This document shows, piece after piece, positions 24,311 through 32,573 of a stretch of DNA of 64,000 nt. The notes beneath the pieces were generated by a model. It saw only the letters and a list, made by a program, of their open reading frames with translations. It was not told where the DNA came from and searched no databases. The DNA comes from Palsa-504 sp963835775 (GTDB taxonomy: Bacteria > Actinomycetota > Actinomycetes > Streptosporangiales > Streptosporangiaceae), in the NCBI GenBank assembly GCA_963835775.1, contig CAWIHB010000021.1, positions 44,016-108,015 on the forward strand, written 5' to 3'. The stretch's first letter is position 1, and every line of letters begins with the position of its first letter. A program made the translations under genes and the position numbers.

Positions 24311-24425
24311 TCCGGGAGAGCCGAGCTGGCCAGGCCCCATTGGCCCGCGGGAGGGTTACGTTATCCTGCTCCGGGAAGCTGCCTGGTGGCTCGACAGGAT
24401 GACCGACGGGTAAGGGGCTGAGGCC

Positions 24426-27400
24426 ATGGGCACCGGCGATAGCCCCGGCGAGACGGAGCTGACCTTCCCGGGCGACGGCGAGATGGCCCGGCGGATGCGC
24501 GCCTACCCCTGGGTCAGCTCGCCGCTCGGTGATCCGCGGGACTGGCCGGACAGCCTTGGCACCGCGGTCCGGATCTGCCTGACCTCTCGCTTCCCCATGA
24601 TCGTCTGGTGGGGCGAGGAACTGCGCTTCCTTTACAACGACGCCTACTTGCCGCTGCTGGGCAACAAGCACCCCGGACTCATGCGGCCAGGTCAGCAGGT
24701 CTGGCCCGAGATCTGGGCCACGGTCGGCCCGATGCTCGATTCCGTGCTGGACACCGGGCAGGCCACCTGGTCGGAGGACCTGCTGCTGCCCATGGACCGG
24801 CACGGCTACTGGGAGGAAACGTACTGGACCTACTCCTACAGCCCGCTGCACGACGGCGACGGGACCGTGCGCGGGGTGTTCACGGCGGTCAAGGAGACCA
24901 CCGAGGAAGTGATCGGCCGGCGCAGGCTCGCCGCGCTGCAGGACCTGGGGGCTCAGGCCGGGCAGGCGCGCAGCGTGGCGGAGGCGTGCGGTCTGGTCGT
25001 TCGGTCCCTGGAAAATGCTCACCGGGACCTGCCGTTCGCGGCCATCTACCTGCGTGGGTCCGACGGTGGGCCGCCGGTGCTGGCCGGCCGCAGCGGGCCA
25101 GATGGGCCTGGGGGGCCAGATGGGCCTGGGGGGCCCGGCGGGCCCGGCGGGCCCGGCGGCTGGCCGGTGCAGGAGGTGCTGTGCAGCGGCGAGCCGGTCA
25201 CGCTGACCGGGGTGACCGCCCGGTTCGGGGAGCTGCCGAGCGGCGGGTGGCAGACTCCCCCGTCCGAGGCCATGGTGCTGCCGCTGATCGGGGGAACCGG
25301 TGAGGCGGCCGGGGCCATCGTGCTGGCGGCCAGTGCCGGGCGGGCCCTGGACGAGAGCTACCGGTCGTTCCTGGGCCTGGTGGCCCAGCAGACCGCGGCG
25401 CTGGTGAACGGCGCGCTGGCCTACCAGGCCCAGCTGCGCCGGGCCGAGGAGCTGGCCGAGCTGGACCGGGCCAAGACGACCTTCTTCTCCAACGTCAGCC
25501 ACGAGTTCCGCACTCCGCTGACCCTGATCATGGGCCCGGTGGAGGAGCTGCGGGCCCGGCTCGACCCGGCGGATGCCGCCGCGGCCGGGGAACTGGACGT
25601 GATCTACCGCAACGGCCTGCGGCTGGGCAAGCTGGTCAACACCCTGCTCGACTTCTCCAGGATCGAGGCCGGCCGGATGCAGGCCAGCTTCGAGCCGCTC
25701 GACCTGGGGGCCTTCACCACCGAACTGGCCAGCGTGTTCACCTCGGCCGTGGAACGGGCCCGGATGCGGTACGAGGTGGACTGCCCGCCGCTGAGCGCGC
25801 CGGTCTACGTGGACCGGGAGATGTGGGAGAAGGTGGTCTTCAACCTGCTGAGCAACGCGCTGAAGTTCACCTTCGAAGGTTCGGTCAGCGTCCGGCTCCG
25901 GGAACAGGACGGGCACGCGGTGCTGCACGTCGCGGACACCGGGGTGGGCATCGCGGCGGCCGAGATCCCGCGGCTGTTCGACCGGTTCCACCGGATCGAG
26001 AACGTGCCATCCCGGTCCAACGAGGGCAGCGGCATCGGGCTGGCCCTGGTCTGGGAGCTGGTCGGGCTGCACGGGGGAACGGTCACCGTGGACAGCGCCG
26101 AACGGGCGGGGACCACGTTCACGGTCAGGATCCCGTTCGGCCACGGGCACCTGCCGGACGAGAACGTGGCCGCCAGCGGCGGGTCGCATGCCGTTTCGGC
26201 GGCCGCGACCCCGTTCCTGCTCGAGGCCATGGGCTGGCTGCCCGCCGACCCCGAGATGGTGCAGACGGCGCCGGGGGCGCTGGGCGCCGGGGTGGTGCGC
26301 CGCGACGCCGACGGCAAGCCGGGCCCGGCCCGCGTGCTGCTGGCCGACGACAACACGGACATGCGCGAGTACCTGGAGCGGCTGCTGCGGCCGGGTTACC
26401 AGGTCACGACCGTCACCGACGGCCAGGCGGCGCTGGAGGCCGCCCGGGCCGACCCGCCCGACATCGTCATCAGCGACGTGATGATGCCCCGCCTCGGCGG
26501 GCTGCAGCTGGTCGCGGCGCTGCGCGCGGACCTGCGCACCGCGGAGGTACCGGTGCTGCTGCTGTCGGCCCGGGCCGGGCACGAGGCGGCCATCGAGGGC
26601 CTGGAGGCTGGCGCGGACGACTACCTGGTCAAGCCGTTCTCGGCCGCCGAGCTGCTGGCCCGGGTGCGGGCCAACGTGGAGCTGGCCCGGCTGCGCGGTC
26701 ACCACGCCCGCTGGCGTACGGCCCTGCTCGACTCGCTGCACGAGGCGTTCTTCCTCCGCGAGGAGGACGGATCGGTGGTCGAGATCAACTCCGCCTTCAC
26801 CGACATCCTGGGCTACGGCCCCGACGGGCTGCCGTACCCGGTGCCGCATCCGTGGTGGCCGGACGAGCAGGCCGATCCCGAGGGCTACCAGATGCTCTGG
26901 GACGGTCTCGAGCGGATGCGGAACGATCCGAACGGGAGCTTCACCGTTCCGCTCAGCCGCCGCGACGGGCAGCGGATCTGGGTTACCGGCAGCTTCAACG
27001 AGGTCCGGGACCCGGAGAACGGCCGCCGCATGCTGGTGGGGACGCTGCGCGACGTCACCGCCGAGCACTACGCGGTGCAGCGGGAGGCGGCGCTGGCCGC
27101 CATGGGTCTGGTGGTGTCCCGGGCCGGAAGCGCCGTCCAGGTGCTGCACGAGGCGCTGGAGGAACTGCACCGCCTGTGGCGGGCACGGCAGGTGACCGCC
27201 GTGACCTGGACCGGAGCCGACCAGGTCACGGTGACCTCGACCGGGGCGGCCCATACCGGGGAGGCCCATACCGGGGAGGCCCATACCGGGGAGGCCCATA
27301 CCGGGGAGGCCCATACCGGGGAGGCCCATACCGGGGAGGCCCATACCGGGGAGGCCCATACCGGGGAGGCCCATACCGGGGAGGCACAGACCTGGGACGC

Positions 27401-28730
27401 GTTGCCGGCCGGGCTGCGGGACGCCTTCTCGGCGCTGCGGGAACAGCCCGTGCTGATGCCGACGGCCAGCACACCGGGCGGAGCCGGAGTCAGGCTCGAG
27501 CATCCGGCGGGCACCCTCGGGATATGGATCGACCTCGGCTCCGGCCGGATGCTCGGCGCCGAGGACCGGACCCTGCTCAGCCTGGTCGGCGGCTATATCG
27601 GCCAGGCGCTGCACCGCGCCTACCAGGCCGATCAGCAGCGCGAGACGGCGCTGATCCTGCAGCGCGCGATCCTCGGCCCGTCCCGGCTGCCCGCCGGGTT
27701 CGCGGTCCGGTACGAGCCTGCCACCCGCCCGCTCGAGGTCGGCGGCGACTGGTACGACATCGTCGAGCTGCCGGACGGGCGGATCGGCATCATGGTCGGC
27801 GACTGCGTCGGGCACGATCTGGGCGCGGCCACGGTCATGGGCCAGCTGCGCAGCGCCTGCCGGGCGCTGCTGCTGCAGGACGCCAGCGCGGGAGCGGCCC
27901 TGACGGCCATGGACCGGTTCGCGTCGCTGGTGCCGGGGGCCGAGTGCGCCACTGTGTTCTGCGGCATCCTCGATCCGGGGACCGGGGAGCTCACCTACTC
28001 CAGTGCCGGGCATCCGCCGGGGATCGTGGTGCATGCCGATGGCGGTGTGGTGCTGCTCGACGGCGGGCGGTCGCTGCCGCTGGCGGTGGGCCAGGATGTC
28101 CGGCGGGACGAGTCGGGGTATGTGCTGCCGCCGCGCTCGACGCTGCTGCTGTACACCGACGGGCTGGTCGAGCGGCGGGGCGAGCCGATCACCGAGGGCA
28201 TCGCGGCCGTGGGCCGGGCGATGCGGGAGACCAGCGGCGCCTCGCTGGAGGACCTGGCCGCGCAGGTCATGACGCGGCTGGCGCCCGCCGGGGGGTACGA
28301 GGACGACGTGGCCCTGGTGGTCTATCACCATCCCGCCCCGCTTGACGTGTCGTTCTCCGCCGAGTCGGAGCAGCTCGCCTCGGTTCGGGCCAGGCTCCGG
28401 GGCTGGCTGCGCAGCTGTGACGTCGGTACCCGGGTGGCGCAGGACGTCCTGGTCGCGGCGGGCGAGGCCATCGCCAACGCGATCGAGCACGGCCACCGGC
28501 AGGTGCCCGACCAGCAGGTGCGGCTCCGGGCGACCTCGACCACGAACCAGTTGCGCCTGACCATTTCCGACACCGGCCGGTGGCGTCCGTCGCCGCCTGG
28601 TGACCGCGGTCTGCGCGGGCACGGCATCGCGCTGATGCGGGCCCTGATGCAGCAGGTCATCATCGAGCCCGGGCCGACCGGGACCACCGTCGACCTCTAT
28701 CTGGAGATCAGTAATGGCCACCCCGCTTGA
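24426..28730 (+). CDS. Hybrid sensor kinase with PP2C (RsbU-like) phosphatase and RsbW-like ATPase
   Basis: A 1,434-residue cytosolic multisensor. Order: PAS-like (~20-150), GAF (~170-335), HisKA with HEFRTPL at ~360, HATPase (NLLSNALKFT, DTGVGI, GSGIGLALV; to ~580), receiver domain with phospho-Asp in IVISDVMMPR at ~682, PAS (~765-880), GAF (~885-1060), SpoIIE/PP2C (GGDWYDIVELPDG, VGDCVGHD; ~1080-1300), and a C-terminal HATPase_c_2 of anti-sigma type (GEAIANAIEHGH, GHGIALMRALM). The first GAF holds collagen-like GPDGPGGP repeats; the second holds eight GEAHT pentapeptides. No membrane helix. The 3' end overlaps the STAS gene by 17 bases, so kinase, phosphatase, anti-sigma-like and antagonist functions are translated together. 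Confidence 0.93.
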   Translation: MGTGDSPGETELTFPGDGEMARRMRAYPWVSSPLGDPRDWPDSLGTAVRICLTSRFPMIVWWGEELRFLYNDAYLPLLGNKHPGLMRPGQQVWPEIWATVGPMLDSVLDTGQATWSEDLLLPMDRHGYWEETYWTYSYSPLHDGDGTVRGVFTAVKETTEEVIGRRRLAALQDLGAQAGQARSVAEACGLVVRSLENAHRDLPFAAIYLRGSDGGPPVLAGRSGPDGPGGPDGPGGPGGPGGPGGWPVQEVLCSGEPVTLTGVTARFGELPSGGWQTPPSEAMVLPLIGGTGEAAGAIVLAASAGRALDESYRSFLGLVAQQTAALVNGALAYQAQLRRAEELAELDRAKTTFFSNVSHEFRTPLTLIMGPVEELRARLDPADAAAAGELDVIYRNGLRLGKLVNTLLDFSRIEAGRMQASFEPLDLGAFTTELASVFTSAVERARMRYEVDCPPLSAPVYVDREMWEKVVFNLLSNALKFTFEGSVSVRLREQDGHAVLHVADTGVGIAAAEIPRLFDRFHRIENVPSRSNEGSGIGLALVWELVGLHGGTVTVDSAERAGTTFTVRIPFGHGHLPDENVAASGGSHAVSAAATPFLLEAMGWLPADPEMVQTAPGALGAGVVRRDADGKPGPARVLLADDNTDMREYLERLLRPGYQVTTVTDGQAALEAARADPPDIVISDVMMPRLGGLQLVAALRADLRTAEVPVLLLSARAGHEAAIEGLEAGADDYLVKPFSAAELLARVRANVELARLRGHHARWRTALLDSLHEAFFLREEDGSVVEINSAFTDILGYGPDGLPYPVPHPWWPDEQADPEGYQMLWDGLERMRNDPNGSFTVPLSRRDGQRIWVTGSFNEVRDPENGRRMLVGTLRDVTAEHYAVQREAALAAMGLVVSRAGSAVQVLHEALEELHRLWRARQVTAVTWTGADQVTVTSTGAAHTGEAHTGEAHTGEAHTGEAHTGEAHTGEAHTGEAHTGEAHTGEAQTWDALPAGLRDAFSALREQPVLMPTASTPGGAGVRLEHPAGTLGIWIDLGSGRMLGAEDRTLLSLVGGYIGQALHRAYQADQQRETALILQRAILGPSRLPAGFAVRYEPATRPLEVGGDWYDIVELPDGRIGIMVGDCVGHDLGAATVMGQLRSACRALLLQDASAGAALTAMDRFASLVPGAECATVFCGILDPGTGELTYSSAGHPPGIVVHADGGVVLLDGGRSLPLAVGQDVRRDESGYVLPPRSTLLLYTDGLVERRGEPITEGIAAVGRAMRETSGASLEDLAAQVMTRLAPAGGYEDDVALVVYHHPAPLDVSFSAESEQLASVRARLRGWLRSCDVGTRVAQDVLVAAGEAIANAIEHGHRQVPDQQVRLRATSTTNQLRLTISDTGRWRPSPPGDRGLRGHGIALMRALMQQVIIEPGPTGTTVDLYLEISNGHPA
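25096..25161. repeat. Collagen-like Gly-Pro repeats in the first GAF domain
   Basis: Repeats of a GGGCCAGATGGGCCTGGG-type unit followed by GGGCCCGGC triplets encode GPDGPGGPDGPGGPGGPGGPGG. Confidence 0.8.
27243..27392. repeat. 15-bp tandem repeat coding GEAHT (8 exact copies plus two variants)
   Basis: Eight identical copies of GGGGAGGCCCATACC, flanked by one variant at each end (GAAHT and GEAQT), lie inside the second GAF domain of the hybrid kinase. Perfect identity marks recent expansion. Confidence 0.95.
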
Positions 28731-29043
28731 GCTCTCGACCCGTCACGACGGGGACGGAACCCTGGTCGTGAGCGCGGTGGGCGAGATCGACATGAGCAAC
28801 GTTGACCAGTTCCGGGCCGCGCTCGGGGCGGCCGCCGCCGCGCTCAGGGAGGCCGCTGCCGGCGCCCCAGGCGACCGTTTCGTGGTCGACCTGACCGGGG
28901 TGGATTACCTCGACAGCGCGGGGATTCACGCCGTGTACGCGGTGGCACCGGCGGTCCGGCTGGTGGCCAGTCCCTTGCTGTCGCCGGTGCTGGACATCTC
29001 CGGGCTGCTGGGCATCACCTCGATCCGGGCGCCGCAGGACTGA
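28714..29043 (+). CDS. STAS-domain anti-sigma factor antagonist
   Basis: A 109-residue RsbV/SpoIIAA-like protein. The conserved phosphorylation site is VDYLDSAGIHAVYA (Ser in DSAG). N-terminal strand pattern LVVSAVGEIDMSNVDQF fits the family. Its ATG lies 17 bases inside the end of the hybrid kinase gene, giving translational coupling. It is the expected substrate of the RsbW-like ATPase (phosphorylation) and the SpoIIE-type phosphatase (dephosphorylation) in that protein, so the pair may regulate a sigma factor encoded elsewhere. Confidence 0.92.
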   Translation: MATPLELSTRHDGDGTLVVSAVGEIDMSNVDQFRAALGAAAAALREAAAGAPGDRFVVDLTGVDYLDSAGIHAVYAVAPAVRLVASPLLSPVLDISGLLGITSIRAPQD

Positions 29044-29047
29044 GCTG

Positions 29048-29117
29048 GCTACACGGGGCCAGCTACACGGGGCCAGCTACACGGGGCCGGCTACACGGGG
29101 CCGGGCGACACGGGGCC
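29048..29117. repeat. 14-bp tandem repeat GCTACACGGGGCC[AG]
   Basis: Four regular units and a fifth variant span the gap between the convergent STAS and helicase genes and run into the last codons of the helicase (PGPVSPGPV). Confidence 0.85.
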
Positions 29118-30916
29118 GGGCGGGAGCGGGAGGAACGGGCTGGGATCGCCGGTGCCGGAGACGTAGAGGTGGTCCCGGGCGCGGGTGCAGGCCACGAACA
29201 GGACGCAGCGTTCCCGCTGCAGGTCCTGGGCGTGCGCGGCGGCGTCCTCGGTCGCCGGGGTGACCGCCGCCGCCGCGGGCACCAGGCCCTGCTCCACGCC
29301 GATGACCGCGACCGCCTGGAACTCCAGGCCCTTCATGGCGTGCATGGTCCCGGCCAGAACGGCCTTGGTGCTCCCCCGGCCGTTCAGCGAGACGGTGGCG
29401 ATGCCGGCCGCGTCCAGGGCGGCGCGGGCCTCGCGGATCAGGGCGGCGGACCGGGCGGCCACGCCGATGGCGTTCAGCTCGATGCCGTCGGCCAGCCACG
29501 AGCAGATCCGCTCGGTGAGCAGCGCGAGCTCTTCGGTCCGGTTGGCGGCCATCTGCACCTGCGGTGCCGGGCCGGGCCGGGGCGAGCGGTAGCCGAGCAG
29601 CGAGTCCACCTCGCCGTCCAGCCCGGTTGCCGGCTCGTTGCCGAGCAGCGGCACCGCCCAGTTGAGGATCTCCTGGGTGGTCCGGTAGTTGAGCGACAGC
29701 CGCCGGCTCGGCCCCGGACGGTGATGCCCAGGCTGGCCAGCGAGACCCGGTTGTCGTAGACACGCTGGTGCGGGTCGGCCGCGATGAACAGGTCGTCCGG
29801 GCCCGGCGCGACCGCCGCGCGGAGCAGCCGCCACTGCGACGGGTGCAGATCCTGGGCCTCATCCACCAGGATGTGCCGGTAGCGCGGCCTGGCCTTCTGC
29901 CAGAGCAGGCGCGTGGCCTCGTCGGCCAGCTGCAGGTGCGTGGACTCGCGGGTCGCGGCCAGCTGGGCCGTGACCCGCTGGACGGCCTGCCAGACCTGGG
30001 CGCGCTGGGCCTTGGTCAGCGGCCTTCCGCGGCCGGTGCGCGGGCAGATCAGGTAGGCCTGCTCGGTGCGCAGGCCCTTGGCCAGGATGACCTGCTCCCA
30101 CTCGTTCCGCAGGAAGGCGGGGGTGAAGGCCAGCCCGATATCGGCGGCCGCCTGCGCCCAGCGGGCCTGCTGCACCCGTCCGTCCGCGATGGCGGGAGTG
30201 CCGCGGGCCAGCTTGACGACGCCATAGGCCAGCCGGTCGACGTTGAGCACCTCGATCCGGTTTCTTATGGTCAGGTTCTGGATCAGCAGGTCGAGCTGGG
30301 CGGACAGGGCGACGGCCAGGTTGCCGGTGAAGGTGGTCACCAGGACCTGCGCGCCGCGCTCGGCCAGGAAGGCCGCGCGGTGCAGCAGGGTCACGGTCTT
30401 GCCGGTGCCGGGACCGCCGGTCACCTGGGCCGGGCCGGCGTAGCTGGCGTGGTAGGCGACCTCGCGCTGGCTGGGGTGCAGGAAGGTACGCCAGGCCTCG
30501 AACGGGTGGGCCAGGATGCGCTGCTGCTCGTCCGGCCCGGAGACGTAGCTGACCTGCGGCTGGCTGGCGCCGAACCGGCGGCTGGTCGCGTAGGCATCGG
30601 CCTGGTCCTGCGGCAGGACCGTGACCAGGCAGTACGTGTCCGCGGTGGGGCTGGCCAGCGGGCCTGGCCGCGCGGTCGCGCCCGCGGCCGCGGTCAGGCC
30701 GGGGGCTGCGGGGGCGAGCACCACGCCGCGCCAGCGGCCGTTCACCGGCATGATGCGGATCCGGTCGTCGCGGCTGTGCTCGGGCTTGGTCAGGTGCTGG
30801 GCCGGGTAGGGGTGGCGGGCGAACTTGGCCACGGCAGCATCCACGGCGACCTGGACGTCCCGGTCCAGCTTCGCGTACTCCGCCAGGAAGTCCTTGGAGA
30901 TCGCCAGGCGAGCCAC
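29091..30916 (-). pseudogene. RelE-like domain/UvrD-family helicase, one frameshift
   Basis: An approximately 608-residue superfamily 1 helicase with an N-terminal RelE/ParE-like domain (LAISKDFLAEYAKLDRDVQ; RIRIMPVNGRWRGVV), a known actinobacterial fusion. Walker A is TGGPGTGKTVTLLHRA and motif II is ILVDEAQDLHPSQW. At about 29,712 the frame is lost: one frame reads to GITVRGR, and the next continues exactly with SRRLSLNYRTTQEIL, motif V (GTMHAMKGLEFQAVAVIG) and motif VI (LFVACTRARDHLY), ending at 29091. A single missing base in GGCCCCGG explains this. Either a genuine recent pseudogene or an assembly error; sense coding on both sides is intact. Helicases of this type act in DNA repair. Confidence 0.85.
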
Positions 30917-31042
30917 CGGTTATGCCCTCCTTCCCGAGCTGGCTTGTCCAGAGGGTAGACCGAATCCGGAGTCGCCGAGTCACCTTTCGCCCGCCGCAGG
31001 GTCCGCCCTTCGGCTGGGTGTCACGTCTGGCCGGGCTGTCGC

Positions 31043-31192
31043 GTCAGCAAGGATGTAAATGCCGCCAAGCACTACGACGATGACCAGCTCGCCGCCCTGG
31101 TCTGGCTCATCGCCCTCATCAACGCCTGGAACCGCATGAACGTCATCACCCAGCAGCCCGCCGGCGACTACCAGCCCGGCCAGTGGAGTTAG
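31043..31192 (+). pseudogene. C-terminal remnant of a carboxymuconolactone decarboxylase (AhpD-like) gene
   Basis: This short frame reads VSKDVNAAKHYDDDQLAALV and then WLIALINAWNRMNVITQQPA, ending GDYQPGQWS and TAG. It is the typical C-terminus of actinobacterial carboxymuconolactone decarboxylase-family proteins (alkylhydroperoxidase-like). The catalytic Cys-x-x-Cys region, which lies earlier in these proteins, is absent, and the sequence before 31043 does not match. It has no start codon and is a fragment. Its stop overlaps the stop of the convergent DedA gene. Confidence 0.72.
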
Positions 31193-31785
31193 TCCGAAGT
31201 TGCCTCAACTTTGGCGGAGTCCTGCTCGGCCGGTGGTGCTTGCCGGGTGGCGCGCCACTTCGACACCCCGAACCTGATAGCCAGTCCTATGGCGACGATC
31301 ACGATCACGCCGAGCACTACCTTGGCGCCGGCCTTTCCGATGAGATTCGCGATCTCCTCGCCCAGGACGTACGAAATCCCGACGTACACCCCGATCCAGC
31401 CGATACCGGCGAAGAGCGCTCCCAGCATGAATGTCCAGAATTGGACCCGGAAGATCCCGGACACAAAGGCCGGCATCGTCATGGACGCCACGAAGGTATG
31501 GCGGCCGAAGGCGCGGTCGCCTTTGGCGAGCATTTTCCGCCGCGATTTCTCCAGCCTCCCCGGGTGGTCGAGCAGTGGACGGCCCCCGTGGGCGCCAATC
31601 GCAAATCCGATGACCGAACCCAGCATCCAGGCGACCATGGCCACGGCGAGCACGATCCATACGTCGAGCTTGTCCTCTCCGGCCAGGGTGCCCGCCGCGA
31701 TGAGCGACGCGTCACCCGGGCCGGGCAGGCCGGCTCCCATGATCGCGACGAGCGCGAACATGATGGCGTATTCGGCCAGGTCCAT
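31189..31785 (-). CDS. DedA/SNARE-associated family membrane protein
   Basis: A 198-residue polytopic membrane protein: GAGLPGPGDASLIAAGTLAG near the N-terminus, AWMLGSVIGFAIGAHGG, then GRHTFVASMTMPAFVSGIF and a C-terminal helix region. The G-x-x-x-G spacing and F-x-R-[FQ]-xP-region pattern fit DedA proteins, which flip or transport lipids such as undecaprenyl phosphate and maintain the proton gradient. ATG at 31785 is chosen because GGGAGGGG lies eight bases upstream. Confidence 0.87.
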   Translation of the reverse strand: MDLAEYAIMFALVAIMGAGLPGPGDASLIAAGTLAGEDKLDVWIVLAVAMVAWMLGSVIGFAIGAHGGRPLLDHPGRLEKSRRKMLAKGDRAFGRHTFVASMTMPAFVSGIFRVQFWTFMLGALFAGIGWIGVYVGISYVLGEEIANLIGKAGAKVVLGVIVIVAIGLAIRFGVSKWRATRQAPPAEQDSAKVEATSD

Positions 31786-32004
31786 GTCTACGCAACCCCT
31801 CCCGGCGTAGTCGCTGCTACTGCACGCATACGCAGCCAGGCTGCTGGTGTTTTCCTGCATGGTCCGGAAGAAGCGGCCTTCGCACCATCCACGCGGCTCT
31901 CACGCCGACCATGGGAGCCGACCCGATCATGCTCGCAAAGGTCCATGCCGCCAGGCATCACCCACCAAGGATGACCCCGGCGTTCCGGGACCGCCCGGGC
32001 CGGA

Positions 32005-32480
32005 TCAGCCGGCCGCGGGAGGCAGCCGCATGGCGGGCGCGCCGCTCCTGGTGAGCGGCCGGGTGTCGCGGGGGCGGAGCGGTTCGCCGCAGGCCTGGCA
32101 GATGACCTCGGCCGTCACCTGGTGGCCGCAGTGGTGCTGGAGGACCAGCGGCGGGCCGCCTGGCCGGCCAGGTACTGATCGCCCCAGCGCATCAGCGTGA
32201 CGATGACCGGGTACAGGTCGCGGCCCGCGTCGGTCAGGTGGTACTCGAAACGAGCCGGGTGATCGCTGTAGCGCCGCCGCTCGAGGATCCCGGCGCCGAC
32301 CAGGGTGCGCAGCCGCGCCGCCAGCGTGTCGCGGGGCGCCCCGGTGCGGCGGACCATCTCGTCGAACCTGCGGTTGCCGAGGAAGACTTCGCGCACGGCC
32401 AGCAGCGCCCACTTCTCGCCGACCACGTCCAGGGTGCGGGCGATCGAGCACGGCCGCGGCTCGGCCGGAGTACTAGCCAT
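32005..32480 (-). pseudogene. HxlR-family transcriptional regulator, one frameshift
   Basis: A winged-helix regulator of about 158 residues. The first frame reads CSIARTLDVVGEKWALLAVR, EVFLGNRRFDEMVRRTGAPR and LMRWGDQYLAGQ, the core of an HxlR protein. Near 32,158 the frame breaks; the adjacent frame then continues with GPPLVLQHHCGHQVTAEVIC and QACGEPLRPRD, the usual zinc-ribbon-like tail of this subfamily, ending at 32005. A one-base deletion in a GC run explains it. In the broken frame the protein would end at 32115 with an aberrant tail, leaving the DNA-binding domain. Divergent from the MFS exporter, which it probably represses. Confidence 0.82.
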
Positions 32481-32499
32481 ACGAACACCATACCTCCTG

Positions 32500-32520
32500 A
32501 GTTGGTTTTCTGGACTAACT
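32500..32520. promoter_or_regulatory. Imperfect dyad between HxlR and MFS genes
   Basis: AGTTGGTTT and AGTTAGTCC (reverse strand) form an imperfect inverted repeat around a short centre, 20 bases upstream of the HxlR start and 54 upstream of the MFS start. Likely operator for the HxlR regulator. Confidence 0.5.
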
Positions 32521-32573
32521 GGCATGGGCCGGGTTACAGTGGATCCAGATTCCGGACTTACCTTGGAGGACGG

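Noticed and set aside
27243..27392. Candidate CRISPR array
   Set aside because: Units are directly adjacent and 15 bases long without spacers; it codes in frame within a GAF domain.
24090..28721. 1,543-codon open frame on the - strand opposite the hybrid kinase
   Set aside because: It is the complement of a strongly supported gene; its composition (Gly/Arg/Pro/His-rich) and lack of family motifs mark it as a GC-driven shadow.
29077..29862. Third-frame - strand frame over the helicase end
   Set aside because: Two other frames carry the helicase motifs; this one shows none.
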